DNA of 64,000 nt from Pectinophora gossypiella (Eukaryota > Arthropoda > Insecta > Lepidoptera > Gelechiidae): the NCBI RefSeq assembly GCF_024362695.1, contig NC_065405.1, positions 5,030,672 to 5,094,671 on the forward strand, written 5' to 3'. The notes beneath the pieces are model-generated. The model did not search any database and had not been told where the DNA came from. It was given only the letters and a program-made list of their open reading frames with translations. The position numbers and the translations under genes are program-made. Below are positions 11,641-24,804 of this stretch, piece by piece (position 1 is the first letter of the stretch; each line of letters opens with the position of its first letter).

Positions 11641-13280
11641 CATCATCATAACGTATAACAAAATGTACCTGTCTACTGCAAATTTTATAAAATTTTCCAC
11701 GTTTCCAATAAGCAAGATCAAAACGATCTTCGAGAAAAGCAATGAGTTATTTTGGGAAGATACGAAAACCCAATTGGGTAAAACTTGGAAAATCTCAACT
11801 TGTGTTTGACCCGGGTCGCGGCGTCCTTTGCATATTTCCCTAACTTGGTAACTACTGGGCCCTGCCTAAAGCTGTTAAGGCGACCCGTGAAGTTTTCCAT
11901 CCGTTGAAAAATTTGCAAGATACTGTCAAGACGTAATTGCGCCCCAAATCTCATTGGGGCCTTAATCGTAACTTATAACCTAAAGCTCACGCTGTTATTA
12001 GCCCCGGGAAGCTTTTAACGTTTAGCGTGATAAATACGAATTAGGAATGGCGTGTTCGCGTTTCACCGAAAAAGTCTAGCCGTCCTAAAGCAAATATTCC
12101 AGGGTTAAAGAAAAAACATTGTAATTTTCCACAGGGCAACATTAGTTTCGAACATGTTGCCAGTTTTTTCGAGTTACAGTATGCTGCAGGTCTCGCGGGA
12201 TGAGTTTAAACAATGATCAGCAAAATTTTCGGGTTGGTGAAAATCTATTTATCGTGTTGCAGAGCTGAGCTTACCTACCTACCTAACCTAATGACGGTAC
12301 ATGTTAAGTACCTACTTATCTGTAATTTATTTGAAAGATAAGTGAAGAAATAATGAAGAACAATTTTATATCACGTTACATACACACTCACAAGACTCAA
12401 ACCAACGGTAGCTAACGAAGAAGTTGTTGATTTTTATACGCAAGTAACAGTAAAGTCATGGCTCCTTTTACATTATGTACTTTTACATTGTGTTATGTAC
12501 CTACTTGGAACATTTCCTATGAGCTCATCCTTCATAATCAGTGGAATCAGGGAATGTAATATCACTTGCCTGTTTGCTTCATAAAGAAAAACCTGAGCCC
12601 CATGATTGTTCGAAAAATAAGGAAACTGGTTTTATCACTTAACACTTGCACACTTGCCAGCAAAATTCTTAAAACTGCGTGTGTTTGAGGAATGGCGATA
12701 AAATCACCATAATAAAAACATGGCTTTATCTGAAATCACTCAGGCACATAATATAATACATTAGCCTAGTCTACCTTGCTCGCTTGCACACGGGAACATA
12801 AGCTAAACGAAGTCTTATTATTATGAATTTAGATAATATAATAATACAATTCGACACAGTAAACTGTACCTATTCAGCACGAGACCAGATTATTGTCATA
12901 GATGACTAGTTTGTCAGAAAAGAAACATCAATAAGTAAATACACCACAACAAACACAGATGCGTGTGTTCAGCGAAAGAAATTGGTGTGATTACCATAAG
13001 AAATGAATTATACTTGCTTCTAATTAGCTTGGTAAAGAAAGAGAGCGAATGCGTATACCTAGAAGGTATAAGTTTTAATGATATTACAAAGTAAGTATGC
13101 AAATAATATTAAAGATGTCAATACAATATCTTTAACACCATGATTCTCCTCACGTTTCAAGCATTGCTCCCACTGTCAATACAAAGATGACGCGTGAGCA
13201 ACGAAAAAAATAGAACAATAATTTCACCACATCAAAAACACAATTTAACGTTATCACTTATAAGACATTGAGAACTAATT
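11641..13280. other. Intergenic DNA, nothing firmly recognised
   Basis: Several open frames of 60-80 codons on the minus strand have neither codon bias nor family resemblance. Confidence 0.4.
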
Positions 13281-13293
13281 ATATAACACTTGC

Positions 13294-13381
13294 CTAGCCT
13301 CTGGCCAGCCTGCTTGGCGAAGAAGAAGCTGAGCCGCATGTGTGCGAGTCGCGCGCGGTACTTGAGTCGCAGGCGACACAT
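13294..13381 (-). CDS. Candidate first coding exon with a GC donor
   Basis: On the minus strand ATG TGT CGC CTG opens 29 codons (MCRLRLKYRARLAHMRLSFF onwards) ending CTA G|GCAAGT, a textbook GC-AG type donor, phase 1. GC3 is very high, but the island is also open on the plus strand (13290-13505). The frame is closed by TAG 13 codons upstream of the ATG, so this is either a first exon or chance in a CpG-rich promoter. Confidence 0.28.
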
Positions 13382-13994
13382 CGAGCGGTCCTCGTTGCTG
13401 CGCGCGCGCTACTGTCACGTCTGCAAGCCTGCCCACGCGCACCAAGCCGCTTCAAAGAAACGCTCGAGTAGCGCAATCGTAATTACTATTCAAACAGGGA
13501 TGTAGCGAGGAAGTTCGATTGCAAGGGGTTTGGTAGGAAGAACTGTAATTGATGAACGCGCATAGTTTTGCAACGCATGCGGCTGTATGTAGAGTCAGTT
13601 GGGAAAGATTCAATATTTTTTTTCTTATTATTATAAATTATTATACGTCAATAACCTCAAGAAAAGAAGTACCATTTTGATTATTTAAATTTGAAGACCA
13701 GGTGATCGTAAGATTTAAAAGTAAGTGAAAAATCGATTTTACGCACCGCTACCCGTCTACGTTTCGGTTGTAACTTTAATGGATTAAATCACGCGATTAA
13801 ACTGACGTTGTGACATTGCGTGATTTTATGGTATTTGTTACTTGTGCGTCACAGATCTATCTGGACTTTTTGTTATTATTGTAATACACACGTGTTTTTA
13901 TAAAGGTGGCAGTGTTACGTAGCGTCGTATGCCAATAAGTCAGAGATTAATTTGCGCTTTTGGTAGCTCGTTGAGCTAGCCAAAAGGCACTAAG

Positions 13995-14180
13995 CGTAAC
14001 TAATACAGCTGGTTGACTTCACGTTCAAGTTGAAGGCAATAATGGAAGTAGTACCTCTGAATCCGAAGCACTGCATCCTGCGGCGCACGCGGCAGCACGC
14101 TCCTGGCACGACCACACTGACGCTCGTGCTGTCACGCTCTGACATAGCGTCACCCTCTGACATACGACCTTTGTCCATAT
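13995..14180 (-). other. GC-rich exon-like island
   Basis: This short island is open on both strands. The minus frame reads MSERDSTSVSVVVPGACC and meets a donor-like CAGAG|GTACTA; the plus frame reads MEVVPLNPKHCILRR. Its right edge abuts the inverted repeat of the MITE at 14181, whose end supplies an acceptor-like TTTTACAG on the minus strand. No family is recognised and I cannot choose between the strands. Confidence 0.2.
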
Positions 14181-14693
14181 GTTACTGTAAAAGCTCGAAA
14201 TGTAGTAAATCGCAAGATATTCCAGTAAAACCTAAGATCTACCAATTCCTAATAGTAAATGTCTCAAAAGGTTTGCGATTCGAACTTTTACCACCATTCC
14301 GTTGGTAAATCTTAGGATTTATATCAACGGCACGGTAAATATTTGAAAAACAACACATGTCATAACGTGCTCATGTTGTACGTTATGTTTTTCAAAATAA
14401 TTTTAATAAGTTGGTATTAATTTGTACTTATTCCTATCATATGATACCTTTATAGTACTACGTGCATGTTTTGTCTAAAGTAAATAATTAAGAATTACTC
14501 ATTGTTTTATTCCTAAAACCAACATCTACCAGCTAACAGTGGTAAAACCTAGCATATACTGAATTCGAATGGTCAAAGCTCGAAAAAATCGTCGTATTTT
14601 CAGAAATACTTACATTTACCAACTCATGTCGGTAAATCCTAAGACTTACACTTAAATCTTAAGATTTACCGTAGTTCGAGCTTTTACAGTAAC
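14181..14693. mobile_element. 513-bp MITE with imperfect inverted ends
   Basis: Left end GTTACTGTAAAAGCTCGAA and right end TTCGAGCTTTTACAGTAAC are perfect inverses over 19 bp. The inside carries repeated GGTAAATC(T/C)TAAG blocks in both orientations near each end. Confidence 0.8.
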
Positions 14694-15389
14694 ACATACA
14701 TCACAATACTGACTCTAACATCGACCACTACAGTCCACTATCACACATTACACACCAAACGAGCGGCCAGCGTTCGAACAAATCTCTCACTCTGAAATAT
14801 CGAAACTTATCGTTTCGACAATCGATGAGATAAAAACGGATCAACACGAGATATGAACGAGATATTTTCGATTGGATTAACAATTGGCGTTGTAGAGACG
14901 TAATGAGACACTTTCCAGGCTACGTTTCCAAAAAAAAAATAGATGGCGCTGTATGGGTCTAGCGTGATAATTATGTACTTATTTTGTCATAGCTTGGGTA
15001 CGTTATTATTCAAACGTATAAAGTAATAGCAAAAATATATACACAAATAAATGTGGCTTGGTATTTGGATCAGATTATGTATAGAATAATGTAGACATTA
15101 GCCGTAGAGGTAGCCTGGGAAGTCTCTCATTGCGTGGTGATTACTGATGGCGGCAAGGCTATTAACGCGTGAGGATTATCAACCCGCTATCGGATGTGGT
15201 GATAGAAAACAACCAGATACCAATTATGTGAAAGCAGCTACTGTAAATAAAGAATCCGTTAGTAGATTTAATCCGTGTGTTTTAATTATATTACCATAAA
15301 ATCTATTAACAGACGATATCTATGGTATAGCCCCTCAGCATGGCGATAACGTAACCAGTCTTGTATAAAACAAGTCTAGGGTTGGATCG

Positions 15390-15551
15390 GGGGTTAAAAA
15401 GGCCACATCGAAGCAATTCATCTAAAAAAGCAATATTGCAATTTGACATTTACGCATATAATGCAAAAAAGTAAGTGCGGAATGCAAACAAATGTCAAAA
15501 GCAATATTGGTTTTTTTAGATGAATTGCTTTGATGTGGCCTTTTTAACCCC
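15390..15551. mobile_element. Foldback MITE (family M3), copy 1
   Basis: Arms GGGGTTAAAAAGGCCACATC and GATGTGGCCTTTTTAACCCC continue inward as complementary AAGCAATTCATCTAAAAAA and TTTTTTAGATGAATTGCTT. The stem is about 48 bp. Confidence 0.85.
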
Positions 15552-16004
15552 ACTGTCAATTTTCAAAAGAGGTTTTCCAGATTAGCTTGAGCATGTCCTC
15601 TTCTAGGGACTAAGATGAAGCCAGCAGCATTAGGACCTGTGGATTCCATATTCTATATAGTTTTATGTATGATTTGTATGAGTACTTATGTAAAATATCT
15701 GAGGCTGTAAAGGTTGGATGACACCTACGTTTAATGTTAAACCAAACCATTGTCAATCAAAGCGTTTGTTGCATTATCACCCATTGTTAATTTAGACATT
15801 CGATTTGTTAGACATTACCTTCTGATTGACAATGACAGAATGAAACTATTGATTTACTTTTATAATGAGATTTAGGCACGAGTGATGTAACAAATTGGAA
15901 TTGATTTCAAAGCCGAAATTACTTACATAATTTATTGTTTTCCTTTACTTTGGGTACCCACTAATTAATTTGTTTGTAACGTAAATGATTCATTGCGGTA
16001 CCCA

Positions 16005-16146
16005 GGGCGGTTAAAAAGGCCACATGGAAGCAATTCATCTAAAAAGCAATATTGTTATTTGATATTTGTTTGCATTGCGCATTTACTTTTATATGCGCAA
16101 ATGTCAATTTACATGAATTGTTTCGATGTGACGTTTTCAACCCCCC
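16005..16146. mobile_element. Foldback MITE (family M3), copy 2
   Basis: It has the same arms as the 15390 copy with more mismatches, 450 bp away. Confidence 0.75.
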
Positions 16147-17146
16147 TGAGCTCAAAAATTTAGGGTCAGTTCTGTGGCTCTATAAAAATAATAAATAATT
16201 AATTATATTCAAGCAAAGTCGAGATTATTTAATTTTATTAGCGCATATGTGCTTAGCCGCTTAGCATGACGAAATCTAGGTGAACTATGGTTTAGAAATA
16301 CGGAAAAGCATAAAGCGTGTGGTAAGATTCACGCGGAAGAATGTGATGCAGTTGTCCGAATGATTTGGTTCAAATTAGTTCCAGAATCGAGGCCAACGCG
16401 CGGAATGCTCGCAACCAGACTGGAACACAACCAACACTACTCAACATCTGAATTAGACCCGACACAAGTGGGTGATCGCCATCCTCTCTCATTAATCACT
16501 AGTTTATGTATCCACAGTGAGAAACAAAAAGTACCCATCAAGAATTGACATGCGAACAATTGACGTGCGAAAATAAACAAATATTATTTACAATGCAGTG
16601 ACAAAAGGTATTGAAGCTGAACATGACGAACTCTCAGAGGTGCTAAACATAACAAAGAAATGTATCATTAATATTTATTAAGTAGGTATATACAACCACT
16701 GCGCGGAAGCTAGAGCCCGCACGCGAACTTTGGTAAGGTCAATACATGACCCGGTCAGATGACCTACAATTGGTATATCGGAATAGATGTCAGACGCGAT
16801 GGATGGTTCGCAATCTGCAACAAATCAATTTCTGTCGGGCTTGCAGTTAGCTCCAACTCCATACATTGTCCTTCGTGATAGCCCGCGGAACTAGAAAAAA
16901 ATATAAAAGCCTCTCTCCGCTTTTACAAGTGAATTTCGACTCAAGCAAATGGTTTCATAATCAAATCTCTATGCGAGTCTTATTGAATCTCACGCGTACC
17001 TAAGAGTGACACTTTGAGCATCTAAGAAATATCAAAGGTGCTTCTCACGTAGCTAATTTTGTCTTTATTAGGGTTAATTCCATTTTGGTATCCTGTGTCG
17101 TTGTTGGGCCTTTTAGTTCAGATAATTAGACACGTTCCAGTAGTAA

Positions 17147-17475
17147 GTCTTCTTCTATCGTGTGGGTTGTGAGGTAGTTCACTAACCCCATCAACCCTGT
17201 GTCAGTGTTACTATTGAGCCGTCAAAGGCCCCTCACATGCCTCATATAACGTCTACTAATTTACATCAGTAAATAGTAACCGGGACCAATGGCTTAACGT
17301 GCCTTTCGAAGCACGGATCATGTTACTTTCAGACAATCAATTGGTCAGCCTGTAATGTCCTAACCAAACTAAGTATCCCAAAGTGATTTTTGTGATATGT
17401 CCCCGCCAGGATTCGAATCCGGGCCCTCCGGATCGTGAGTCCAGCTCTCAACCAATGGAACATGAAGGCCGTTAA
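17147..17475 (-). mobile_element. tRNA-derived SINE
   Basis: The minus strand carries a tRNA-like head with TTGGTTGAGAGCTGGACTC (A-box region) and GGATTCGAATCCTGGCGGGG (B-box region). It then has CCGTGCTTCGAAAGGCACG and a tail ending CACACGATAGAAG. Copies or parts lie at 7367, 11325, 27134, 28797, 32952 and 33735. Confidence 0.75.
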
Positions 17476-17799
17476 TAGTAAGTTGTTTCGCTAAACTTTG
17501 CTAAACACTTGCCTAGAACATTGCTGTAGCCGCTGTAGGTATGGTAGGTACTCATATCTAGTTTAATCAGCAGAATTCTGACGATTAATTCCTATTACAT
17601 AATAAGAGAAACCTGGGGGTCGGTGTGCTATTTACATACTATTGATGCAACTAGCATGATTAACGAATTGGTGAATACATTATTCCTTTATATGGACACT
17701 AGTTTACCGGTTTATGTTAACAGCTTAGAGAGTTCAAGAAATAATGTACTTGTAGAATTATGACCAATGCGTTGGGTTATTCCTACATACCCACGCCTA

Positions 17800-17945
17800 T
17801 TTCCCACCGGGGTAAGCAGAGACTATGGAATTCCATTTGCTTCGATCCTGATACACTTCTCTTGCTTCCTCCACATTCATCAATCTTTTCATGCACGCAC
17901 ACTGGTTCAGAGTAGATCGCACTGAACCTTTCCTAAGGACATCTC
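17800..17945. repeat. Dispersed repeat, family E
   Basis: CACCGGGGTAAGCAGAGAC, CGATCCTGATACACTTCTCT and GCACGCACACTGGTTCAGAG mark a sequence shared with 11480 and 36100. Confidence 0.55.
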
Positions 17946-19139
17946 CAATTTGGTTAGTTTAGTTAATCCTCTTCTTTAAAAAAAAAATGTCTTCAACAGT
18001 CGATTTGCCAGCGTAAATTGCAGAGTGGAACAAGTTTGGCAGAATCTGCTGAATTCCTTTGCCTTACCATTTTTGACTAAAAAAACTAACATCAAGCAAA
18101 GGAATGGCGTATAATTCCAATAGCGTAGCCGGTCCCGGTAAGAAACTTGTTTCTTGATCGATCGGAATCCTGCCTCGACATAACAGGCGATGTTCATCCA
18201 TAGGGAAACTTTGTGCCCCTATTTGGCAATCAGTTTATGTTTTTTTTTCTGTTTTAGCTTAAGTTTGATGTGAGCGATGTGATTTGGGTAAATACTGACA
18301 GAATAACACATTACGACATAAGGTATTATTTATTGGAAACTGTGATAGAATTTAGTTTTTTGTTATAGTTTAGATCAAAATCTAAAACGACAGTTTGTAT
18401 GTTGATGAGACTACAGTGTAGAGAAAAAGATTTAAACCACCTTTGAAACAGTACCTACCGACTATGACTTGTAACATTTTTGTTTAATATTGAAAAAATA
18501 ATTAAAATAACATCGATAACCTTGATGTCACCTGAACGCGCCTGCGCCCTGTGTCGGCGCCCGCGCCGCCTCTATTGTTCCCCCGACCTTCACTTGCGCA
18601 AACGCATGCAGAATGACGCCTTGTGTGTCGACCGATACTGTAGATAATCTCAGGTGTTTTTTTTTATTATTTCTTCGATACCTATTTACTCAATTACACA
18701 TCAAATTATTTAGGTAGGCAAATAGTTAAAATATTGAGACGAGAATTCGATGACTGATTAAATAAATAAAATATTGTGAAACTCTATCGATACTTTACGC
18801 GGCTTTTCCTTACTTTATTCTACTGAATTTTTGCCTGTATTTTAGTTACTTATCTAAGTATTGTGTTTTCAGCTATTGTATTTTGTAACAATCGCCTGAT
18901 TGCGGATAGCAATATAGTTATTTCTAAGTATTTATACTCCATACACTTACGCTTATAAATAAGTAAGTAGGTATAATTCTAAAGTTTTGACGGAATAGAC
19001 GCAGTAGTAGACATACCTTACCTACATTATTGTAATAATGTTACATATTGAAAATCCTTCGAATTACTTATTACGTACTGACTTATCATGATGCTTCCCA
19101 TTCTGTTAGAAGAAAGTTGCAACATTGGTAGTTTAACAT
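17946..19139. other. Intergenic DNA with one GC-rich patch (18530-18660)
   Basis: The patch on the minus strand ends in GGCGCGTTCAG|GTGACA, a possible donor of a non-coding first exon. Otherwise nothing was recognised. Confidence 0.25.
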
Positions 19140-19310
19140 AACATAAGCCCACGACTATATCCCAATTGGGGTAGTCAGAAGTGAGGTCTATCGCAAGATG
19201 AACTAATTACCCACCTCACCGAGTTTTTTGTTAGACCAACGTAATAGCTGGTGAGCGGTATCGCCGTCTATAATGGTAGAGCCGTCTGTGTTAATGAAAA
19301 TTTCTGGGTT
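19140..19310. repeat. Dispersed repeat, family D
   Basis: It shares TATCCCAATTGGGGTAGTCA and GTCTATAATGGTAGAGCC-like sequence with 31345, 34805 and 52655. Confidence 0.5.
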
Positions 19311-19539
19311 AAACATAATAATAATAATAAGTTTATTTCCAAAAAATAATTGTTACAATGAAAATTACAATGGTTGTACTTAAAATACAAGGATGTGATT
19401 CGCTGTCCCCTAAACTAGGTAAAAACCTGTATCTTAGGGGTCAGTGAGTCTGGCAAAGCGTTGGAGTAATGTACAGACCAGAGTTATGTTAATCCATATG
19501 CGCAGTGGAAAACAGTAAATAATAATAATAAAAGAAAAG

Positions 19540-19665
19540 GTGTGTATGTGTGTGTGTAAGTGTGTGTGTGTGTGTGTGTGTGTGTTGGGTGTATGTGCAC
19601 GTGTGTGTGAGCGTTACTGTGTGTGTTTGTGGGTATGTGTATGAGGGTGTATGTATGAGAGTGTG
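19540..19665. repeat. TG microsatellite
   Basis: Runs of TG with scattered substitutions; the minus-strand His/Thr-rich frames here are artefacts. Confidence 0.9.
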
Positions 19666-19757
19666 ATGCAATTGACAGCAATCGCCTAGCCCTACGATTG
19701 AAAGAATCTATACAAACATATAAAACCATTCTATACTAAAGAAGTAGATAGGTACAT

Positions 19758-20024
19758 CCCTACATAGCATAAAACAAAGTCGCTTTTTCTGTCCCTACAT
19801 CCCTATGTACGCTTAAATCTTCAAAACTACGTAACGGATGTTGCTTCGTTTAATGCTGTTTTTTTTAAATAGATAGAGTGATTCAAGAGGAAGTTTTATA
19901 TGTATAATAACATCTAATAAATAGTGGAGAAATACTGTTATTTTTGAGGTCTTTAATGTGATGTCGTAAATATTATTTTTTTTCCTCAGCATTGCACCTG
20001 AGCGAAGCCGGGGCGGGTTGCTAG
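19758..20024 (+). mobile_element. Helitron-like element (family H2)
   Basis: It starts CTACATAGCATAAAACAAAG then TCGCTTTTTC and ends GCCGGGGCGGGTTGCTAG. Copies lie at 35528 and 37375. Confidence 0.7.
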
Positions 20025-20810
20025 TAACAAATAAAATACTACGGGACGTGATTAGGAACATTCAAACGAAAATAGCTCTTACGCAAATAGCCCAAGCTAT
20101 GGAAAATAAACACACTTTCGCTGTCGACTGCGCACAATACAATTCCTACTTCGAATTCAAGCGCGGAACATGGCTATCTTATCTATCCAACCAGCCACTC
20201 AATAGCACAGGTACAATGTTATTCAGCCACAACAGCTACTGAGAACTAGAATGTTAGAATGTCACCGCTTGCGTCGACTGTTCAGGAATGTAGACAGGAA
20301 ATGGACGTACAAGACAGGAGTAGCCAAACAAGCGACGAATTTTGATTATTAAAAAAATTACTAACCGGTATAGTACATAATATACATAAACAGCCTATAT
20401 ACGTCCCACTGCCGGGCGCAGGCCTTCACTTAATCTACATTATGCTCTATACCCCCTCCGGTTGATTGAGAGGTATTAAGTAATCCTAAATATTTAAAAG
20501 AACAGGAATTTGCTTTTTATTCCGATGAGAGTAGTTGTTTTCAAACTACGTACATTGCCAATGGCTTAGTCGAGTGTATAACCACTAGATATTTAATCGG
20601 CTTTATAAAGGGATTACCTATTTATAGATTTACCTTATTTCAAAAGGTCATATTGGACCTAATCTAGAAAGGGAAGAGAAACTTGTATAAGTAATAAGTA
20701 CCTACCTAAGGCATGCTTGTTTCAATCGATCATTGTTTTAGTGATCTTTGAGAATGCAATAAGTATAGATAAATACTTACAAATAACTACTTATATTCGT
20801 TATTATAGAT

Positions 20811-21005
20811 GCGAAAGTAACTCTGTCTGTGTGTCACGCTTAAACCGCTGAACCGATTTGGATGAAATTTGATATGGGAATAGTTTTAGCTCTAGAGTAG
20901 AACACAGGGCAGTGTTTATCCCGGAAATCATCCCCTAAGGGGATAGAAAAAGACATCCGCGCGCGGGAACTGAAGTCTACGCGGACAAAGTCAGTTGGAA
21001 AGGAA
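20811..21005 (+). mobile_element. Helitron-like degenerate element
   Basis: AACCGCTGAACCGATTTGGA, CCCCTAAGGGG and the CTACGCGGACAAAGTC end are features of lepidopteran Helitron-type repeats. The CTAG end is lost. Confidence 0.5.
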
Positions 21006-21334
21006 AGTAAATATTTATTTGTTTAAATTGCCATTTGAACTTTATTTTTTTATACACAAGGAGCAAGATATTCTATTGTTTATGTAAGTAAACATTTGGC
21101 GGTGATTGACAGGAAAGAGAAGACCGCCGAAGGAAGCGACATCTCTTTACCGGAAATTAAAGTACTGTTGCCTATAACACAGGATACTACAGACGACATG
21201 ATAACTGTTTTTAATATTGAATATCGGCACTATAATAGGTATAACCCAGAATGCTAAATTATTTAAGTACTTAGGTATGTTAAAATAGTTTACAAAACAC
21301 GTACTTCCATGCTGCACTGTCCCGCTATATTATA

Positions 21335-21558
21335 CAGGGTGTTATTGACATCGTAACGAAAACTTTGAGGGGAGATTCAGGCCATGATTCTCAGTTGATA
21401 TCAAGGGAATTTCCCGTCGCAAAAGTATGGAACGGAAAATAATTTTAAATACAAAAAATTTCTTGATTTTTCCGACAGGAAATTCCACTTGATACCAACT
21501 CTGAATCATGGTTTGAATCGTCCCCCTTAGTATACGTTACGGTGTTACTAACACTCTG
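21335..21558. mobile_element. Tc1/mariner-like MITE (family M1), short copy
   Basis: CAGGGTGTTATTGACATCG and the inverse ACGGTGTTACTAACACTCTG end are flanked by TA on each side, the mariner-type target. The inside has paired TTGATATCAAG(G/T)GGAATTTCC arms. Confidence 0.85.
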
Positions 21559-21599
21559 TACAATATTAAATGTCTCCTATACTTAAAGGTTGACTGGAA

Positions 21600-22416
21600 G
21601 AGATTGCTACTAAGCAATAACGCCGCCTATTTTACTCTTTCTATTTCACTTTTGTTTTGTATTTTCCTGGTTATGCAATATGGTATTTGTTATATTATGT
21701 TACTTACCTAGTCTAAATAGTAAGGAGAATTTAAAGTAAGTAAGTATAAATATTAAGGTCAGGTTTTTACCTTAAATGATTCGTATCGCCCTTCGACCAT
21801 GATAGTAGGTATAGTTTCGTGGCTTCGATCCGTTAAATAATAAGGTAGGTATCATAGGTAGGTACTATACTTGCCGTCGAAACTTTAATTAGCTACAGAA
21901 TTATTTATTGACTATTAATCAACTCTATAACGCGATGAAAATTGCATGGCTAAAGCAAAGTTTTCGCTTTATTGTCTCGTGAACATTGGTTCATAAAGAT
22001 TTGCATAGTTTCGTTGTATAAATACAGTGTATAACTACATGTTTCTGAAGGTATATATTGTATACCCACAAGGGTAATAGGGAACTAGCCTATTATCCGC
22101 AATCGCGAAGCCTTTGCTCTACTGTGTCAATAACATAGGTAATGCTGTAATATTGTTAGATTTTAATCCAACCACCTAAACATATCAATCGTTTACAATT
22201 AAGTATATGTGTAGGCTTTTATAAACCTCTCACACCATGTGGGGTTGGCTGAAAGAGATCTCTTTTAGAGATAAGTCCACCTTTTGTACCTATTTTCGTT
22301 TTTTTTTGTCATTAATTTAATTATTGTGTACAATAAAGAGAGTCTCACATCCCTAATGAGCACTTTTGATCGGATTAAGTATTTCTTTTGATACGATACG
22401 AAGTCTTGATAGATTG
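21600..22416. other. Intergenic DNA, nothing recognised
   Basis: No gene; only short chance frames. Confidence 0.4.
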
Positions 22417-22564
22417 GTACAGTCAGAGCAACATCATGTCACTTTAGAATCCTGTCGCACTATCATATTTGACATTTAATGAGACTTACGGTTTAATTTG
22501 GCAAAAAAGTTAACGTGACATGGTTTCATAATGTACATATTATTATTAGTAGTCGTGAGCGTAC
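22417..22564. mobile_element. MITE family M2, copy 1 (inverted)
   Basis: GTACAGTCAGAGCA and AGTCGTGAGCGTAC ends. The interior CCTGTCGCACTATCATATTT matches the other copies at 30985, 34925 and 36874 in reverse. Confidence 0.8.
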
Positions 22565-22569
22565 ATAGA

Positions 22570-23820
22570 ATTACTTAATATTAGGTAAGATAAACTATGG
22601 GAAAAAAAACATTCAAAACTCTACCTCTTCCGAACGTTATTTCCAACTTGTTGGGCACTTCAAACCGTATTCTCATATCACTTTCTTGTTTGTCACATTT
22701 ATCACGAAAAAATTTTAATTTCAGAACTGACCGAATTTCAATTTCGAAATTGGAACGAACTTTTTTAAACAGTGCCCCGAGAGGCAACGGCGCGGAGCGT
22801 TCAGTGACAACTGGCAAGTCCGTTCGGCGTGAACCGTCCTTCCGCAGTGGGATGGCGGACTCCCGCCGCGCCGGCCTACATCTACATACTACTTGCCAAT
22901 TATAAGTTGGGCCTTGACGCCTCCCGCGTTTCACCTCCCGCTGACTCTTAACCTAACAAAAACGCTATGACGAAAAACCAACACGGCTCATCCATAACTG
23001 GTCGAATGAAAACGATACAATGCGACGCGTGAGATGTGATGTGATGTAATCTGCATGTGACGGAATGAACACAAAAGATTAGCGGTCTGATAACACGTCA
23101 CTAAACAGCTGCTATGTGCGTCTCAGTTTCAGCCTATAAGTGATATTAAATTGGTACCTACTTATCTATCAGAAAACACCCTAAAAGTTTAGGTATTTAA
23201 GTACATATTCATTTTAGAATCTGTTAGATAGGTAGGTATGGTGTGGCGCAACATAAACTTTCTGTAACCTTTCCGACAAAATTTTAGCTTTTTGTTTAAT
23301 GTTAGAAGCTTATACACATTTATTTAAGATCTATTAACAATTTAGGAACCCACCAACTTATTTTTTTTTAGCTTTTGAATGCTTTTGACTAATAGGTAAA
23401 CTTTTTAGGTGATGGCCTTGTCGCCAAAGCTAAATAAATTTAAAATAAAATAGGTAAACTTTAAAAAAATGCCAAAAATGCTAATAGTATGAAACCGCAC
23501 CACGGTACATAAATATTTGTAAAAGAAAACGTCTGCGTACAAAATTGAAAACTATAAAATATACCGCCTCGGAACGCTTCAGGTGTCCCATGTGTATAGA
23601 GTAGTTATGTATTTTACAACGAACGTTTAGACATTATTAATACGCAACCAAGTGAACTTTATTCCACCAACATTTTCAGCAAGAATGGGCACAGCAGCAG
23701 CGGCGTTCCAAAATGTTTGAGCAGCCATGTGCATAAAATTGATGACGGTAAAATGTTGTTAAGTATTTTAAAGGCACATAGAACATTTCGTACACGCTAT
23801 TCAATTTCTCCCGCGTGATG
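22570..23820. other. Intergenic DNA with a GC-rich patch (22780-22930)
   Basis: Overlapping frames of about 100-117 codons on both strands span the patch but lack family resemblance. It could be an unannotated first exon or promoter. Confidence 0.25.
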
Positions 23821-23824
23821 GTTT

Positions 23825-23905
23825 AAGGCCCGATCACCCTATCCATCCATAGGGAAGGCCCGTGCCCCAGCAGTGGGGACGTTAATTGGCTGATGATGAT
23901 GATTC
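23825..23905 (+). mobile_element. LINE-type 3' tail
   Basis: CCCGTGCCCCAGCAGTGGGG then GCTGATGATGATGA is a typical lepidopteran retroelement 3' end, repeated at 37045. Confidence 0.65.
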
Positions 23906-24804
23906 AATTTCTACCTGTAAGTAGATAATAAAAACTTTTTGCAAACGTCTTCTGGTAAGTATGTATAAGTTTTCACGCTGGCTGTTTTCACTAGATAAAT
24001 ATTTAAAAATGCCATTAAGTTGCAAAAAAGTTAATAAAAAAGCTACATTATATGGCAATCAAATTTTTTTTTGTACCAATTCGGGCAGTTTCATTTTACA
24101 GTAGGTCTTTTATAAGGGACAATGCTTACAGTAGTCATATTAAAAAATATACCTATTATTTAAAAAACAATACCGGTTCAGGTTGGTTTCCAATTACCTA
24201 GTCAAATCAGCTTCTTTTTACTAAACGTCCAAAGAAAGAAAGCATTTATGACGTCTAAGAAAAACAGGATAAAATTTCGGACTTATTATTATTACTTAAG
24301 TACGTTTAAATAAGTTAAATAGAAAAAAGAAAATGTTTTCCGTACCGTGCCTAAAATTCCGCGTCTATTTCAGTGCATGGCAACCACTGACATACTATAA
24401 ACAAATAGACTCACAATCGCTAAAGGATTCTAAAAAACGTCCGAACCGTGTCGTATACATTAAATTATGTAGGTAGGTATTATAAGTTCGTTACATCAAA
24501 TTAAGATGTTGTGGTTGTTAAAATAAAGAGAAATATCGGTTGTACAGTGTCATCATTACGCCCATTGCGACTAAATCTAATCTTGACACGCCTTTACTTA
24601 GTGCCAAGATGCGCCGCGAACTTTTTTTTACAGAGATTGGTAGTCTATTTGTTTATACGAGGTCAATGTTAGCAAACGTGCGATGCATTCTACATTCTAC
24701 ACCTTCGCATCCATTTAGCTTTCATCTAGGCTCGGAGGCGGCACGGATGGTCAGCCTGATCGGATTACACGTGTGAAGTCGGCGCGTACCTATTTTACAT
24801 AGAG

